Source: Candidatus Solincola jinzensis
GTDB taxonomy: Bacteria > Actinomycetota > Geothermincolia > Geothermincolales > RBG-13-55-18
DNA length: 6,974 bases
Direction: 5' to 3'
NCBI GenBank assembly: GCA_015711875.1
Contig: JACVJG010000155.1
Span: 1 to 6,974 of the forward strand
The notes beneath the pieces are model-generated. The model was not told the origin of the DNA. It saw only the letters and a program-made list of their open reading frames with translations, and searched no databases. Shown piece by piece: positions 1-6,323 of this stretch. A program made the position numbers and the translations under genes. Position 1 is the first letter of the stretch. Each line of letters starts with the position of its first letter.

Positions 1-70
1 TCTCGGTCGCCGCCATCGCCAGAACCTTGGCCTGTTTCTCAAGGCGCCAGTTTCCGCTTCTCCCGCTTCC
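1..70 (-). repeat. Left arm of a perfect 70-bp inverted repeat
   Basis: This stretch is the exact reverse complement of 1821-1890, with 70 of 70 bases matching by direct reading. Identity ends abruptly at position 71 (tcgcgg here, against tttt on the complement of the other arm). The window begins inside the repeat, so the true arm may be longer. The arm contains an inverted copy (16-48) of the 33-bp unit found at 1765-1797 and 1843-1875. A small hairpin, CGCGG-AATAC-CCGCG, lies just outside it at 72-86. The arm could be a dispersed intergenic repeat or one side of an invertible segment. Confidence 0.9.
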
Positions 71-287
71 TCGCGGAATACCCGCGTGTTGGAATACAGC
101 ATATACCCAGAAATCGAGCCGCTTTTCCTCTCAGGCCACCTGGACGGGAATACCTTTTCATGCCATCTCGCAGTTCATGGCAAATCTCTCCGGCATTTAT
201 CACCTACCCGTCGCTGCGGTATCACCCTCACGCCTTATACGGACCCCTCGCACGCCCTCCGAGAACGCTAGCAGGACGGTAAAAGGG

Positions 288-1064
288 ATGCCGGGAACAG
301 GGAAGAGCATGGGAAAGACAAGGACCAGGGACCAAGAGCTTACCAGCGAGGCCGAGCATACCCGGGAGGCCCTGGTCCTGCGCTATGCCCCGCTGGTGCG
401 CAACGCCGCCCGTTACTACCGGCTTCGTGTAACCCCGCATGTGGAGTACGCGGACCTCGTGGGTTATGGATTCCTCGGCCTGCTGGACGCCATCGAAAGG
501 TTCGACCCCCATCGGGGGGTGGACTTCGAGGTTTACGCGCGCATCCGCATAAACGGCGCCATCAGCGACGGTATCCGCTCCGAGGCACGGCTGCCTCGCT
601 CCATGCAGGACAAAGTGCGCAAGCTCAACCACGCCTACGAGGTGCTCTGCGCCGCCCTGAACCGGCTGCCGACCGAAAAGGAGCTGGCGGAATACCTGGA
701 GATCGATCTAGCCAGGCTGCGCCAGCTGCTGGCCGAGGTGGACCAGGCTTTCGTGTCCTCCCTGGACGACACCACCCTGGTCGGAAACGGCGAGGACGGC
801 GGCCTCAGCCTGCTCGACACCCTGCCGGACGAAAACTCGCTCGACCCCTCCGAGCTCTCCGAGACGAAGGCCATTGAGGAGATGGTGCGCGAGGCGGTCA
901 ACGACCTGGCGGAGAAAGAAAAACTGGTGCTCGTCCTTTATTACTTCGAGGAACTCACCATGCGGGAGATCGGAGAGGTCCTGGGGATATCCGAATCGAG
1001 GGTGAGCAAGATCCACTCCACCGCTTTAGGGCATCTCAGGTCCCGCCTCGCCATGGCGGTTTGA
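288..1064 (+). CDS. fliA: RNA polymerase sigma factor, FliA/WhiG family (sigma-28 type)
   Basis: This is an alternative sigma factor of 258 residues that directs RNA polymerase to flagellar/chemotaxis-type (FliA) or developmental (WhiG) promoters. Region 2 spans about residues 28-98 and includes DLVGYGFLGLLDAIERFDP and the RIRINGAISDGIRSE segment followed by LPRS, typical of this family. Region 3 covers about 108-157. Region 4 covers about 205-253, with a helix-turn-helix at LTMREIGEVLGISESRVSK. The length fits the usual 240-280 residues and there is no region 1.1. The frame stays open back to position 27, but the extra N-terminus is low-quality sequence overlapping a repeat. I chose ATG 288 because AGGACGG lies 8 nt upstream. 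ATG 309 (251 residues), preceded by AGGGAAG, is a real alternative. No anti-sigma factor (FlgM-like) gene is visible. The symbol is family-level: whiG cannot be excluded, although the neighbouring CheY-like gene favours a motility role. Confidence 0.92.
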   Translation: MPGTGKSMGKTRTRDQELTSEAEHTREALVLRYAPLVRNAARYYRLRVTPHVEYADLVGYGFLGLLDAIERFDPHRGVDFEVYARIRINGAISDGIRSEARLPRSMQDKVRKLNHAYEVLCAALNRLPTEKELAEYLEIDLARLRQLLAEVDQAFVSSLDDTTLVGNGEDGGLSLLDTLPDENSLDPSELSETKAIEEMVREAVNDLAEKEKLVLVLYYFEELTMREIGEVLGISESRVSKIHSTALGHLRSRLAMAV

Positions 1065-1109
1065 CCCACGGCGAGCAGCACGGAGAACCGGACCCTCAAG
1101 ACATGACAT

Positions 1110-1229
1110 TTAGGGAAAACACTCGTCGACCACCTCCATGACCTTGGCGGCCTGGAAGGAGATGTTCAGGGATGGCCTGACGCGGGAACGGATGGCGCGG
1201 GGCCCGCTGACCGCCGTCATGCGGTCAAA
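1110..1229 (-). pseudogene. Remnant of a second CheY-like receiver gene, internally deleted
   Basis: Read on the minus strand, this stretch encodes DRMTAVS, then unrelated residues, then SFQAAKVMEVVDECFP and a TAA stop at 1110-1112. The intact neighbour at 1240-1602 has DGMTAVR and KPFQAAKVMEVVN at the corresponding places. At DNA level 1128-1159 matches 1258-1289 in 31 of 32 bases. In the intact protein M63 and F106 are 43 residues apart. Here the spacing is 21, so 22 codons are missing in frame and the material between is not receiver-like. The N-terminal half, the phosphorylation site and the conserved lysine are all absent. I infer a decayed tandem duplicate of the receiver gene, or a partial recombination product. 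A 36-residue peptide from ATG 1220 is possible but has no recognisable function. Confidence 0.6.
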
Positions 1230-1239
1230 GGCGACGCCC

Positions 1240-1602
1240 TCAGGAGAGGGCCCGGTTGACCACCTCCATGACCTTGGCCGCCTGGAAGGGCTTGGTGATG
1301 AAATCCTTTACCCCCGCTTCCAAGGCCTCCAGCATGAGCTGCTTCTCCCCCAGGGCACTGCATATGACGATGCTGGCCCCGGGGTCCATGGCCAGGATGT
1401 TCCTCACCGCGGTCATGCCGTCCATCTCCGGCATGTTGATATCCATGATCACCAGGTCCGGTTTCCAGCGCTCATAAGCCCAGATGGCCTCCGCCCCCGT
1501 TTCCGCCTCCACGATGGCGGTATAGCCGTGCTCGGAGAGGATATTGCGCAGCATCATGCGCGTGAACAAAGCGTCATCGGCTATGAGTATCGTCTTGACC
1601 AT
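1240..1602 (-). CDS. CheY-type single-domain response regulator
   Basis: This is a stand-alone receiver of 120 residues that accepts phosphate from a histidine kinase and signals by protein contact, because no output domain follows. The acidic pair is D9-D10, the phosphoacceptor is D54 in VIMDINMPEMDG, the switch residue is S82 in ICSALG, and the conserved lysine is K104 in FITKPF. The whole pattern, including CSALGEKQLMLEAL and DFITKPFQ, resembles the Thermotoga/Bacillus type of chemotaxis CheY in both motif and length. ATG 1602 is preceded by GGTGGAAAGGAC, a good ribosome binding site. The gene converges with the sigma factor gene. It lies downstream of two histidine kinases in the same direction, with a 386-bp gap to the nearer one, so it probably has its own promoter (see 1694-1720). 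It could serve true chemotaxis or act as the phosphoacceptor for the two PAS kinases; the sequence does not decide. Confidence 0.93.
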   Translation of the reverse strand: MVKTILIADDALFTRMMLRNILSEHGYTAIVEAETGAEAIWAYERWKPDLVIMDINMPEMDGMTAVRNILAMDPGASIVICSALGEKQLMLEALEAGVKDFITKPFQAAKVMEVVNRALS

Positions 1603-1670
1603 GTCCTTTCCACCGATCTAGTCCACGAACGATCCCGACTCTCCGCCGCAGGATGAGCGGCATTCCGGGG

Positions 1671-1686
1671 GTCGCCTCCCGGCGAC
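1671..1686 (-). other. Short perfect hairpin in the leader of the CheY-like gene
   Basis: GTCGCC and GGCGAC form a 6-bp stem around a 4-base loop. There is no T-run on either side, so it is not a standard intrinsic terminator. It falls immediately downstream of the start point expected from the promoter candidate at 1694-1720, which would place the hairpin at the very 5' end of the transcript. A role in message stability is an inference. Confidence 0.4.
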
Positions 1687-1693
1687 TCTTAAT

Positions 1694-1720
1694 GTATCGG
1701 TAGAGGCACGGCGGTTATTA
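1694..1720 (-). promoter_or_regulatory. Candidate sigma-28 (FliA-type) promoter for the CheY-like gene
   Basis: The minus strand reads TAAT (1720-1717), a 15-nt spacer, then ACCGATAC (1701-1694). The FliA consensus is TAAA-N15-GCCGATAA, so 9 of 12 positions match and the spacing is exact. Transcription would start near 1687, about 85 nt before the ATG at 1602. A FliA/WhiG-family sigma factor is encoded at 288-1064. Functional linkage is inferred. Confidence 0.5.
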
Positions 1721-1764
1721 AGGATGGCACATGGTGAAGATCAGGTTGAGGCAGCGGGTAAGCA

Positions 1765-1797
1765 GGCGCCTCGAGAAACAGGCCAAGGTTCTGGCGA
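1765..1797 (+). repeat. 33-bp direct repeat, copy 1
   Basis: This copy matches 1843-1875 in 32 of 33 bases (C at 1772 against T at 1850), with a period of 78 bp. The core reads GAGAAACAGGCCAAGG. A third copy lies inverted at 16-48 within the left arm of the 70-bp repeat. The base change removes one pair of the CCTTG/CAAGG hairpin that copy 2 can form. Confidence 0.85.
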
Positions 1798-1820
1798 CCA
1801 CCTTGTATGAGGCATTAAAA

Positions 1821-1890
1821 GGAAGCGGGAGAAGCGGAAACTGGCGCCTTGAGAAACAGGCCAAGGTTCTGGCGATGGCGGCGACCGAGA
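1821..1890 (+). repeat. Right arm of the 70-bp inverted repeat
   Basis: This stretch is the exact reverse complement of window positions 1-70. It contains the second copy of the 33-bp unit (1843-1875) and starts right after a TTAAAA tract, where identity with the left arm stops. The two arms bracket the sigma factor gene, the receiver remnant, the CheY-like gene and its promoter candidate. Confidence 0.9.
1843..1875 (+). repeat. 33-bp direct repeat, copy 2
   Basis: This is the second unit of the 78-bp-spaced pair, nested inside the right arm of the inverted repeat. CCTTG and CAAGG within it can form a small hairpin with a 10-base loop, on either strand. No T-run follows. Confidence 0.85.
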
Positions 1891-1988
1891 AGCGGTGGCG
1901 GCTGTTTCGCCCACGCAACAAACCATATGAGCATCAGCGCTTGCGCCCTATGCCCTGCTTGTTTCCGGGAAGACCTGTATCATCACCT

Positions 1989-3494
1989 TCAGCGATCAAG
2001 CTGCGGAACGGCGTCGCGCAGGGTGAACCGAAAAACAGCGCCTGCGTCGTTGAAGGCTTCGATCTCCCCGCCGTAGGCCTCCACCACCTTCTTGGCTATG
2101 GCCAGCCCGATACCAGTGTCCCCGCGGGAACCCTTGCTGAAAGGCTCGAACAACCTTGGCAGCAGATCCTCGGGGATACCGGGGCCGTTATCCCTGATGC
2201 GGTAGGCGTGCTCCCCGTCATGCTCGCCGAGATATTCCACCCATATCTCCGGGGTCGGGCCCTCATTGTAGCGTAGCGAGTTCCCTATCAGGTTGCTGAA
2301 GAGCTGGTAGATATGCACGGGATCGGCATATAACCTGCCGAGATCCTCATCCAGGCTCAGGCGGAACCTGCGCCGGCGTATCTCCTCCCTCCTTTCCGTC
2401 AGCACTCTACCCAGGATCTCACCCACCTCCACCAACTCCACCTTTTGCGGCTTCTGGCCCGCCCTTGCCAGGGCGAGGAGCCCTTCGACCAGCGTCTCCG
2501 CTGCGGCAGAACTGGATTTGACGATCTCCACCACCTCACGGACCTTCTCCTCCGTACCCGGCTCATGGCAACGCTGTAGAATCGCCTCCAGGGTTCCTAC
2601 AGCCGAGGCGGTCACCGCGATGGGATTCCTGAGGTCATGGGAAACGGCGGCGGCGTAAGCGTCCAGCTCGCGGTTGGCGCGTTCCAGGGCTTGCTCTATT
2701 CTGCGCCGTTCCGTGATATCCTGCATGACGCCAACGATTCCAGCCACCTTACCCTCGCGGTCGCGGAAGACAGCCTTGTTGAAGATGACGTCGCGAAGGG
2801 TGCCGTCGGCATAGCGCACCCGCGCTTCGTATATCTGGACCCCGGGCTCGCTCAACAACTCGGCATCCATTTTCGCGTATCGGTCCGCTAACTCGCGCGG
2901 CGCCACGTCGTAGACGGTGCTGCCCAGTATCCTCTCGCGAGGAATCCCCAGGTAATCCTCAAAGGCGCGGTTGCATCCCGTGTACCTGCCCTCGAGGTTC
3001 TTGTAGAATACCGGGTTGGGGATGGAATCCAGAAGCTGCTGGAGGAAGGCCAGACTCTCCCGTATCTCCCCTTCCATTCGCTTACGCTCGCTGATGTCGA
3101 GAAAGGACCACACTCTGCCGCGTATCTCCCCCTCCACTATCAGGGGAGCGGACAAACGCTCGAAGACCCTGCCGTCCTTGAAATATATATGGTCATGGCT
3201 CATCTCTGCTGACCCGTACAGCTCTCGCACCTTCCGCAGGAAAGCCTGCGGTTCATTAAGCTGGCCGCACACGAATTCCAGCAAGGCATGGTCGTCTGAG
3301 GTTTCCATGATCTCCGGCGGTATACGCCACATCTCCTGGAAAAGGGTGTTGGTCATCATCACCCCTCCCCGCGAGTCGACCACCAGTATGCCCGTGCCCG
3401 AGGATTCCAGCACCGCCTTAAGCGCCGCCTCGCTGATCCACGTATCCTGGCGCGAGCCTGGCTCGGCCGTTCGATCATCGCGCGGTTTTTCCAT
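1989..3494 (-). CDS. Soluble PAS-PAS sensor histidine kinase (kinase 1)
   Basis: This is a two-component histidine kinase of 501 residues that should autophosphorylate in response to a signal sensed by its PAS domains and pass the phosphate to a receiver. PAS 1 covers about residues 23-138, ending in VWSFLDISERKR. PAS 2 covers about 145-265, ending in VMQDITERRR. The dimerisation/phosphoacceptor domain has H286 in AVSHDLRNPI. The ATPase domain has N401 and N405 (N box), D435-x-G437-x-G439, the FEPF box at 449-452 and GDTGIGLA at 458-465, so all catalytic motifs are present. I see no signal peptide or membrane segment, so it is probably cytoplasmic. I chose ATG 3494, with purine-rich AGAGGTGGG/AAAAGGGG upstream. 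A GTG at 3539 (516 residues), with AGCAGGA 8 nt upstream, is an alternative. There is no attached receiver; the CheY-like protein downstream is the obvious candidate partner. The PAS ligands are unknown. Confidence 0.93.
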   Translation of the reverse strand: MEKPRDDRTAEPGSRQDTWISEAALKAVLESSGTGILVVDSRGGVMMTNTLFQEMWRIPPEIMETSDDHALLEFVCGQLNEPQAFLRKVRELYGSAEMSHDHIYFKDGRVFERLSAPLIVEGEIRGRVWSFLDISERKRMEGEIRESLAFLQQLLDSIPNPVFYKNLEGRYTGCNRAFEDYLGIPRERILGSTVYDVAPRELADRYAKMDAELLSEPGVQIYEARVRYADGTLRDVIFNKAVFRDREGKVAGIVGVMQDITERRRIEQALERANRELDAYAAAVSHDLRNPIAVTASAVGTLEAILQRCHEPGTEEKVREVVEIVKSSSAAAETLVEGLLALARAGQKPQKVELVEVGEILGRVLTERREEIRRRRFRLSLDEDLGRLYADPVHIYQLFSNLIGNSLRYNEGPTPEIWVEYLGEHDGEHAYRIRDNGPGIPEDLLPRLFEPFSKGSRGDTGIGLAIAKKVVEAYGGEIEAFNDAGAVFRFTLRDAVPQLDR

Positions 3495-3653
3495 ACCCCT
3501 TTTCCCACCTCTCAGCTTGAACTGTCCTTTTTCCGGCACCCGGTTATTCCTGCTCGTTTTTCCCGGGAGGTGCCCTTTACGACCTGGTCGTGCCCATATA
3601 TCCAGTGGCCTCCTGGGGCTCCTAAGCTGGAGCTTTTACAAACTACCGCCTGC

Positions 3654-3684
3654 ATTATACGTATCAAGCCTTTCCTGTCATCAA
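3654..3684 (-). promoter_or_regulatory. Candidate housekeeping (sigma-A/70) promoter for kinase 1
   Basis: The minus strand carries a perfect TATAAT at 3659-3654. TTGATG (3684-3679) lies 19 nt upstream, a longer spacer than the ideal 17. Transcription would start near 3647, giving a leader of roughly 150 nt before the ATG at 3494. The exact -10 box in GC-rich DNA is the main support; the -35 assignment is weaker. Confidence 0.45.
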
Positions 3685-3732
3685 GCAATGCGCAACGCCA
3701 CTTGTTCGAACGTCTCTGGTGGCTCGCATTGC
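3685..3732 (-). other. Large imperfect hairpin upstream of the kinase 1 promoter
   Basis: On the minus strand GCAATGCG (3732-3725) pairs perfectly with CGCATTGC (3692-3685), and inside it GCCAC (3723-3719) pairs with GTGGC (3701-3697). A one-against-four internal bulge separates the two stems and the loop has 17 bases. Just upstream a second possible pairing, CAGGT with ACCTG, encloses a GGG/CCC stem. No T-run follows on either strand, so a simple terminator is unlikely, and I do not recognise a known riboswitch class. It may be the 3' end of the kinase 2 transcript, an operator, or a structured RNA. Confidence 0.5.
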
Positions 3733-3872
3733 AGGTTTCGCCGTAAGGGTTTTTCCATCCCACCTGTTTCGTCTCCGCTTTCAACGGTCTTTATTGCCCG
3801 CTTCTTTATCCAGCAGCTTCTTCCCTTGACCTGCTCGACCACCTCCCGCAGCCACCACCACCGTGGATCCCG

Positions 3873-5882
3873 CTATCCGGCTCCAGACTCGCCCTGCGGT
3901 ATGACGAAGCTGAACACCGTGCCCCCACCTTCCCTGGCCTCGCACCATATCCTGCCCCCATGGGACTCGGCTATCTCCCTCGCGATATAGAGGCCTATCC
4001 CCATGCCCGGCGTGGAGTGGTGCAGCGCGTCCTCTACCTGGTAGAAGCGCTCGAAAACTCTATCTCTCTCCTCCTCCGGTATACCGATGCCGCGGTCCAT
4101 GACCGAGAACCGCACTCCGCCTACCTCCTCCGCCACCTGCATTTCTATTTCCGAGCCGGGGGGTGAATACTTGGCGGCGTTGTCGAGGAGGATGGAGAGG
4201 AGCAGGGAAAGGCGGTCCCTGTCGGCCATCACCTTCTCCACCTTGCCATGCGCGACGACTTTCACGTGATGCGAGTATCCGCGATTGGACAGCTCCTCCG
4301 CCGCCTCGGAGAGGAGCGACTCAACCTCCACTTCCTCGGGCCGCACGGGGAAATACCCTCTCTCTATGCGCGAGACGTCGAGGAGCTCCTTGACCAGCCG
4401 CTCCAGGCGGTCGGCGCCGTGCTCCACGGCCTTAAGAAGTTCCTCCCGTCTATCGGGAGTGAGTTTATCCCAGAGTTCCCGCAGGGTCTGGGCGTACCCC
4501 TTGATCACGGTGATGGGATGTCGCAACTCATGGGAGGCCACGTCGATGAAGTCCTTGAGATCCTCCTCGCGGTCGAGGCGCTCCTGCTCCACCGAGAGGG
4601 CCTGGGCGAGCATCCCGACCAGCTCCACCTCCTCCTCCGTCCACTCCCGGACCCCGTAGTCGAAGCATCCCAGGCATCCCACGGTCCTCCCCTCCACCAC
4701 CACCGGGTAAAGGACACAGGAAGTCAGGCCGTGCTTTTTCACCAGGGGGTCACGGGAAGCCCCCGGGTGACGGCGGAGGTCGTTTATGACCAGAGGGGAG
4801 CGTGCCTTCTCGGAGATGAACGCGTTGCAGATATAGTCCTCCTTGTCCAGGGTCACGGTGAAACCCTCTTCGCCCGGGGATGTGGTGAGGATGGACAGCC
4901 GCTCGCCCAACAGCAGGCAATAGGAAGCCAGGCCGCATTCCAGTATCTCCTCGGCGCCCCTGAGGATGGTCTCGATGTTATCGAGGATGTCGGGCCCCAG
5001 GCGCATGAAAACCCCGTTGAGCTTCTCGCGCCGCTCCTGTATGCGCCTGGCGGCGACGATATCCGTGATATCCAGGGCGAACTCGAACCTAACGTCCCTG
5101 CCGTCGGGCCAGCGGATGAGCTTGTCCACGATCAGGTAATCACGGTCCAGGATGGGGTTGTGGTATTCCCATATATAGGGCTCCTGCGGTCGCTGAAGCA
5201 GTATGGGATTGGTGCAGAAAGGGCAGGGGGCGTCAAACCCCTGGAACTCCCGGTAGCACATCCCTCCCGTGGGGTCTTTCCCGAAAGCCTCTCTCACCGC
5301 CCTGTTGACGTAAAGTATCTCGTAGGAATGTGGGTCCGAGACGTAGATGACCTGGTCGATGCTCTCGAAGATGGAGATTACCTGCCCCCACTCCTCCTTT
5401 ATGGCCTCCTCGGCGCGCTTGCGCTGCGTGATGTCCAGGGCGGTGAAAGCGGTCCCCATCGAGGGATCAGAGGGTTCGATGCGGGCGGAGCTCAGCAGAA
5501 CATTGATGACTTTGCCGTCCTTGCGCCTCCAGCGCGTCTCCACCGAGCCCGTGCCGCGCTCCGCGATCTGGGCGTACTTCTCCCTTCCTACGAACTCATA
5601 ATCCTCGTAGGAGGGATAAAGGACGAGGGCGCTCTTTCCCACCAGCTCCTCACGGGAGTACCCGAGCATGCGGCAGAGGAAATCGTTGACCTCCAGTAAC
5701 ACGCGGTCGGGGCTCACCAACCCCATGGCCAGAGGCGCCGCTCGCAGCAAGCTCTCCAGCCTCGCCGCTCTGGCGTCCTTTTCGCCCAGGGCTGCCTCCA
5801 GCTCCCGCACTCGCCGCTTGAGCCCTTCCTTGCCGGACTCCGTGACCGGCTCAAACCCGCTTCCCTCCTCGCCTTTCTCCAT
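3873..5882 (-). CDS. Soluble PAS-PAS-GAF sensor histidine kinase (kinase 2)
   Basis: This is a histidine kinase of 669 residues with three stacked sensory modules. A charged coiled coil (about residues 19-49) leads into PAS 1 (about 40-154, ending in ALDITQRKR). PAS 2 (about 165-282, ending in ALDITD) carries a cysteine cluster at C209, C220 and C223 (DAPCPFC). A GAF domain follows at about 290-432. The phosphoacceptor is H451 in VASHELRHPI. The ATPase domain has N568 in LLDNAAKYS, DRGIGIP at 596-602, FERFY at 610-614 and GMGIGLY at 626-632, so the catalytic core looks intact. No membrane segment is visible, so the protein should be cytoplasmic. I chose ATG 5882, with AGGTAGGGGA ending 7 nt upstream. 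A GTG at 5936 is in frame, but its AGGGAGG is only one base away, too close. There is no receiver domain, so its partner must be separate, perhaps the CheY-like protein. Confidence 0.93.
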   Translation of the reverse strand: MEKGEEGSGFEPVTESGKEGLKRRVRELEAALGEKDARAARLESLLRAAPLAMGLVSPDRVLLEVNDFLCRMLGYSREELVGKSALVLYPSYEDYEFVGREKYAQIAERGTGSVETRWRRKDGKVINVLLSSARIEPSDPSMGTAFTALDITQRKRAEEAIKEEWGQVISIFESIDQVIYVSDPHSYEILYVNRAVREAFGKDPTGGMCYREFQGFDAPCPFCTNPILLQRPQEPYIWEYHNPILDRDYLIVDKLIRWPDGRDVRFEFALDITDIVAARRIQERREKLNGVFMRLGPDILDNIETILRGAEEILECGLASYCLLLGERLSILTTSPGEEGFTVTLDKEDYICNAFISEKARSPLVINDLRRHPGASRDPLVKKHGLTSCVLYPVVVEGRTVGCLGCFDYGVREWTEEEVELVGMLAQALSVEQERLDREEDLKDFIDVASHELRHPITVIKGYAQTLRELWDKLTPDRREELLKAVEHGADRLERLVKELLDVSRIERGYFPVRPEEVEVESLLSEAAEELSNRGYSHHVKVVAHGKVEKVMADRDRLSLLLSILLDNAAKYSPPGSEIEMQVAEEVGGVRFSVMDRGIGIPEEERDRVFERFYQVEDALHHSTPGMGIGLYIAREIAESHGGRIWCEAREGGGTVFSFVIPQGESGAG

Positions 5883-5971
5883 GTCGCCATCCCCTACCTC
5901 GAGTCCGAAGCCGTGTTCTCTATACCGGGACTGCACACCTCCCTGCGCGCATGGCTAAACCGCTCATTTCA

Positions 5972-5994
5972 TCGCTTTCGCCGAGAGAAAGCGA
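5972..5994 (-). other. Perfect 8-bp hairpin upstream of kinase 2
   Basis: TCGCTTTC (5972-5979) and GAAAGCGA (5987-5994) pair fully around a 7-base loop. No T-run follows on either strand. It lies about 90 bp upstream of the kinase 2 start, where it could sit in the leader or act as a protein-binding inverted repeat. Confidence 0.4.
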
Positions 5995-6233
5995 ACGCGA
6001 CCCGCAGAGCCTAGCCCTTTACACGCTTCGCGATCCCCTTGATGCTCGATCGATATCTTGGCCTCCCGGAGCCAGACCGCGATACCACTAGAATTTCGGA
6101 GCGATCCATCCACCTTGTTTTAATCCTTATTATTCCCTGATCGAAGCCGAAGCCACACCCGAGACAGATCGGACATGCGAGAGATCGCTCCTTTCTCCTG
6201 ATTGTTTTGCTTTCACTCAGGAATCAACCGAGT

Positions 6234-6261
6234 GGTCTCTCCTCTTTTTCCTTCTGAGACC
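6234..6261. repeat. Inverted repeat GGTCTC/GAGACC
   Basis: Two perfect 6-bp arms (6234-6239 and 6256-6261) flank a 16-base pyrimidine-rich spacer containing TTTTT. The T-run is inside the loop, so this is not a terminator. It might be an operator-like site, but a chance occurrence is possible. Confidence 0.25.
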
Positions 6262-6288
6262 TGCATACGAAAGAATCACAACAACATC

Positions 6289-6323
6289 CAGGACACAGCG
6301 CCCGCGTGGCCACAGGACACAGC
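6289..6323. repeat. Two direct copies of CAGGACACAGC, 24 bp apart
   Basis: The 11-mer occurs exactly at 6289-6299 and 6313-6323, with GTGGCCAC (6306-6313), a perfect 8-bp palindrome, at the junction. The spacing is close to two helical turns. It could be a regulator-binding region or slippage debris. Confidence 0.35.

Larger units (their letters stand above)
1603..1988. other. Intergenic region rich in repeats, between receiver and kinase 1
   Basis: This 386-bp stretch holds no convincing gene. Open frames across it on both strands run through the repeat units and carry no recognisable domain. It contains the leader and promoter candidate of the CheY-like gene, two direct copies of a 33-bp repeat, and the right arm of the 70-bp inverted repeat. 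No hairpin followed by a T-run is visible downstream of kinase 1, so read-through toward the receiver gene is not excluded. Confidence 0.6.
3495..3872. other. Intergenic region between the two kinases with hairpin and promoter
   Basis: This 378-bp stretch separates kinase 2 from kinase 1. An open frame of 90 codons on the minus strand (3512-3784) would need a TTG start with no ribosome binding site and has no recognisable domain, so I do not call it. The region holds a large imperfect hairpin (3685-3732) and a promoter candidate (3654-3684). Small inverted repeats lie nearer kinase 1, such as ACGAC-CAG-GTCGT and GCTCC-AGCTTA-GGAGC on the minus strand. No T-run terminator follows kinase 2. Confidence 0.55.

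Noticed and set aside
27..287. N-terminal extension of the sigma factor frame back to position 27
   Set aside because: The extra 87 codons run through the inverted repeat and have no sigma-factor similarity. A good ribosome binding site and start exist at 288, giving the normal family length.
1731..2276. 181-codon plus-strand open frame across the repeats and the end of kinase 1
   Set aside because: The first part is translated repeat sequence and the rest is antisense to the kinase ATPase domain. There is no independent support.
3703..3710. GTTCGAAC, reminiscent of a tRNA T-loop
   Set aside because: The flanking bases cannot form the 5-bp T-arm and no cloverleaf can be drawn; it is the loop of the large hairpin.
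3512..3784. 90-codon open frame on the minus strand between the kinases
   Set aside because: It needs a TTG start without a ribosome binding site, has no recognisable domain, and its sequence is better explained by the hairpin element it covers.
4248..5699. 483-codon open frame on the plus strand inside kinase 2
   Set aside because: It lies antisense to a clear histidine kinase with all motifs intact. Long antisense frames are common opposite GC-rich genes, and this one has no recognisable domain.
5935..5950. AGGGAGG in front of GTG 5936 as the start of kinase 2
   Set aside because: The ribosome binding site is only one base from the GTG, too close for initiation. ATG 5882 has better spacing.
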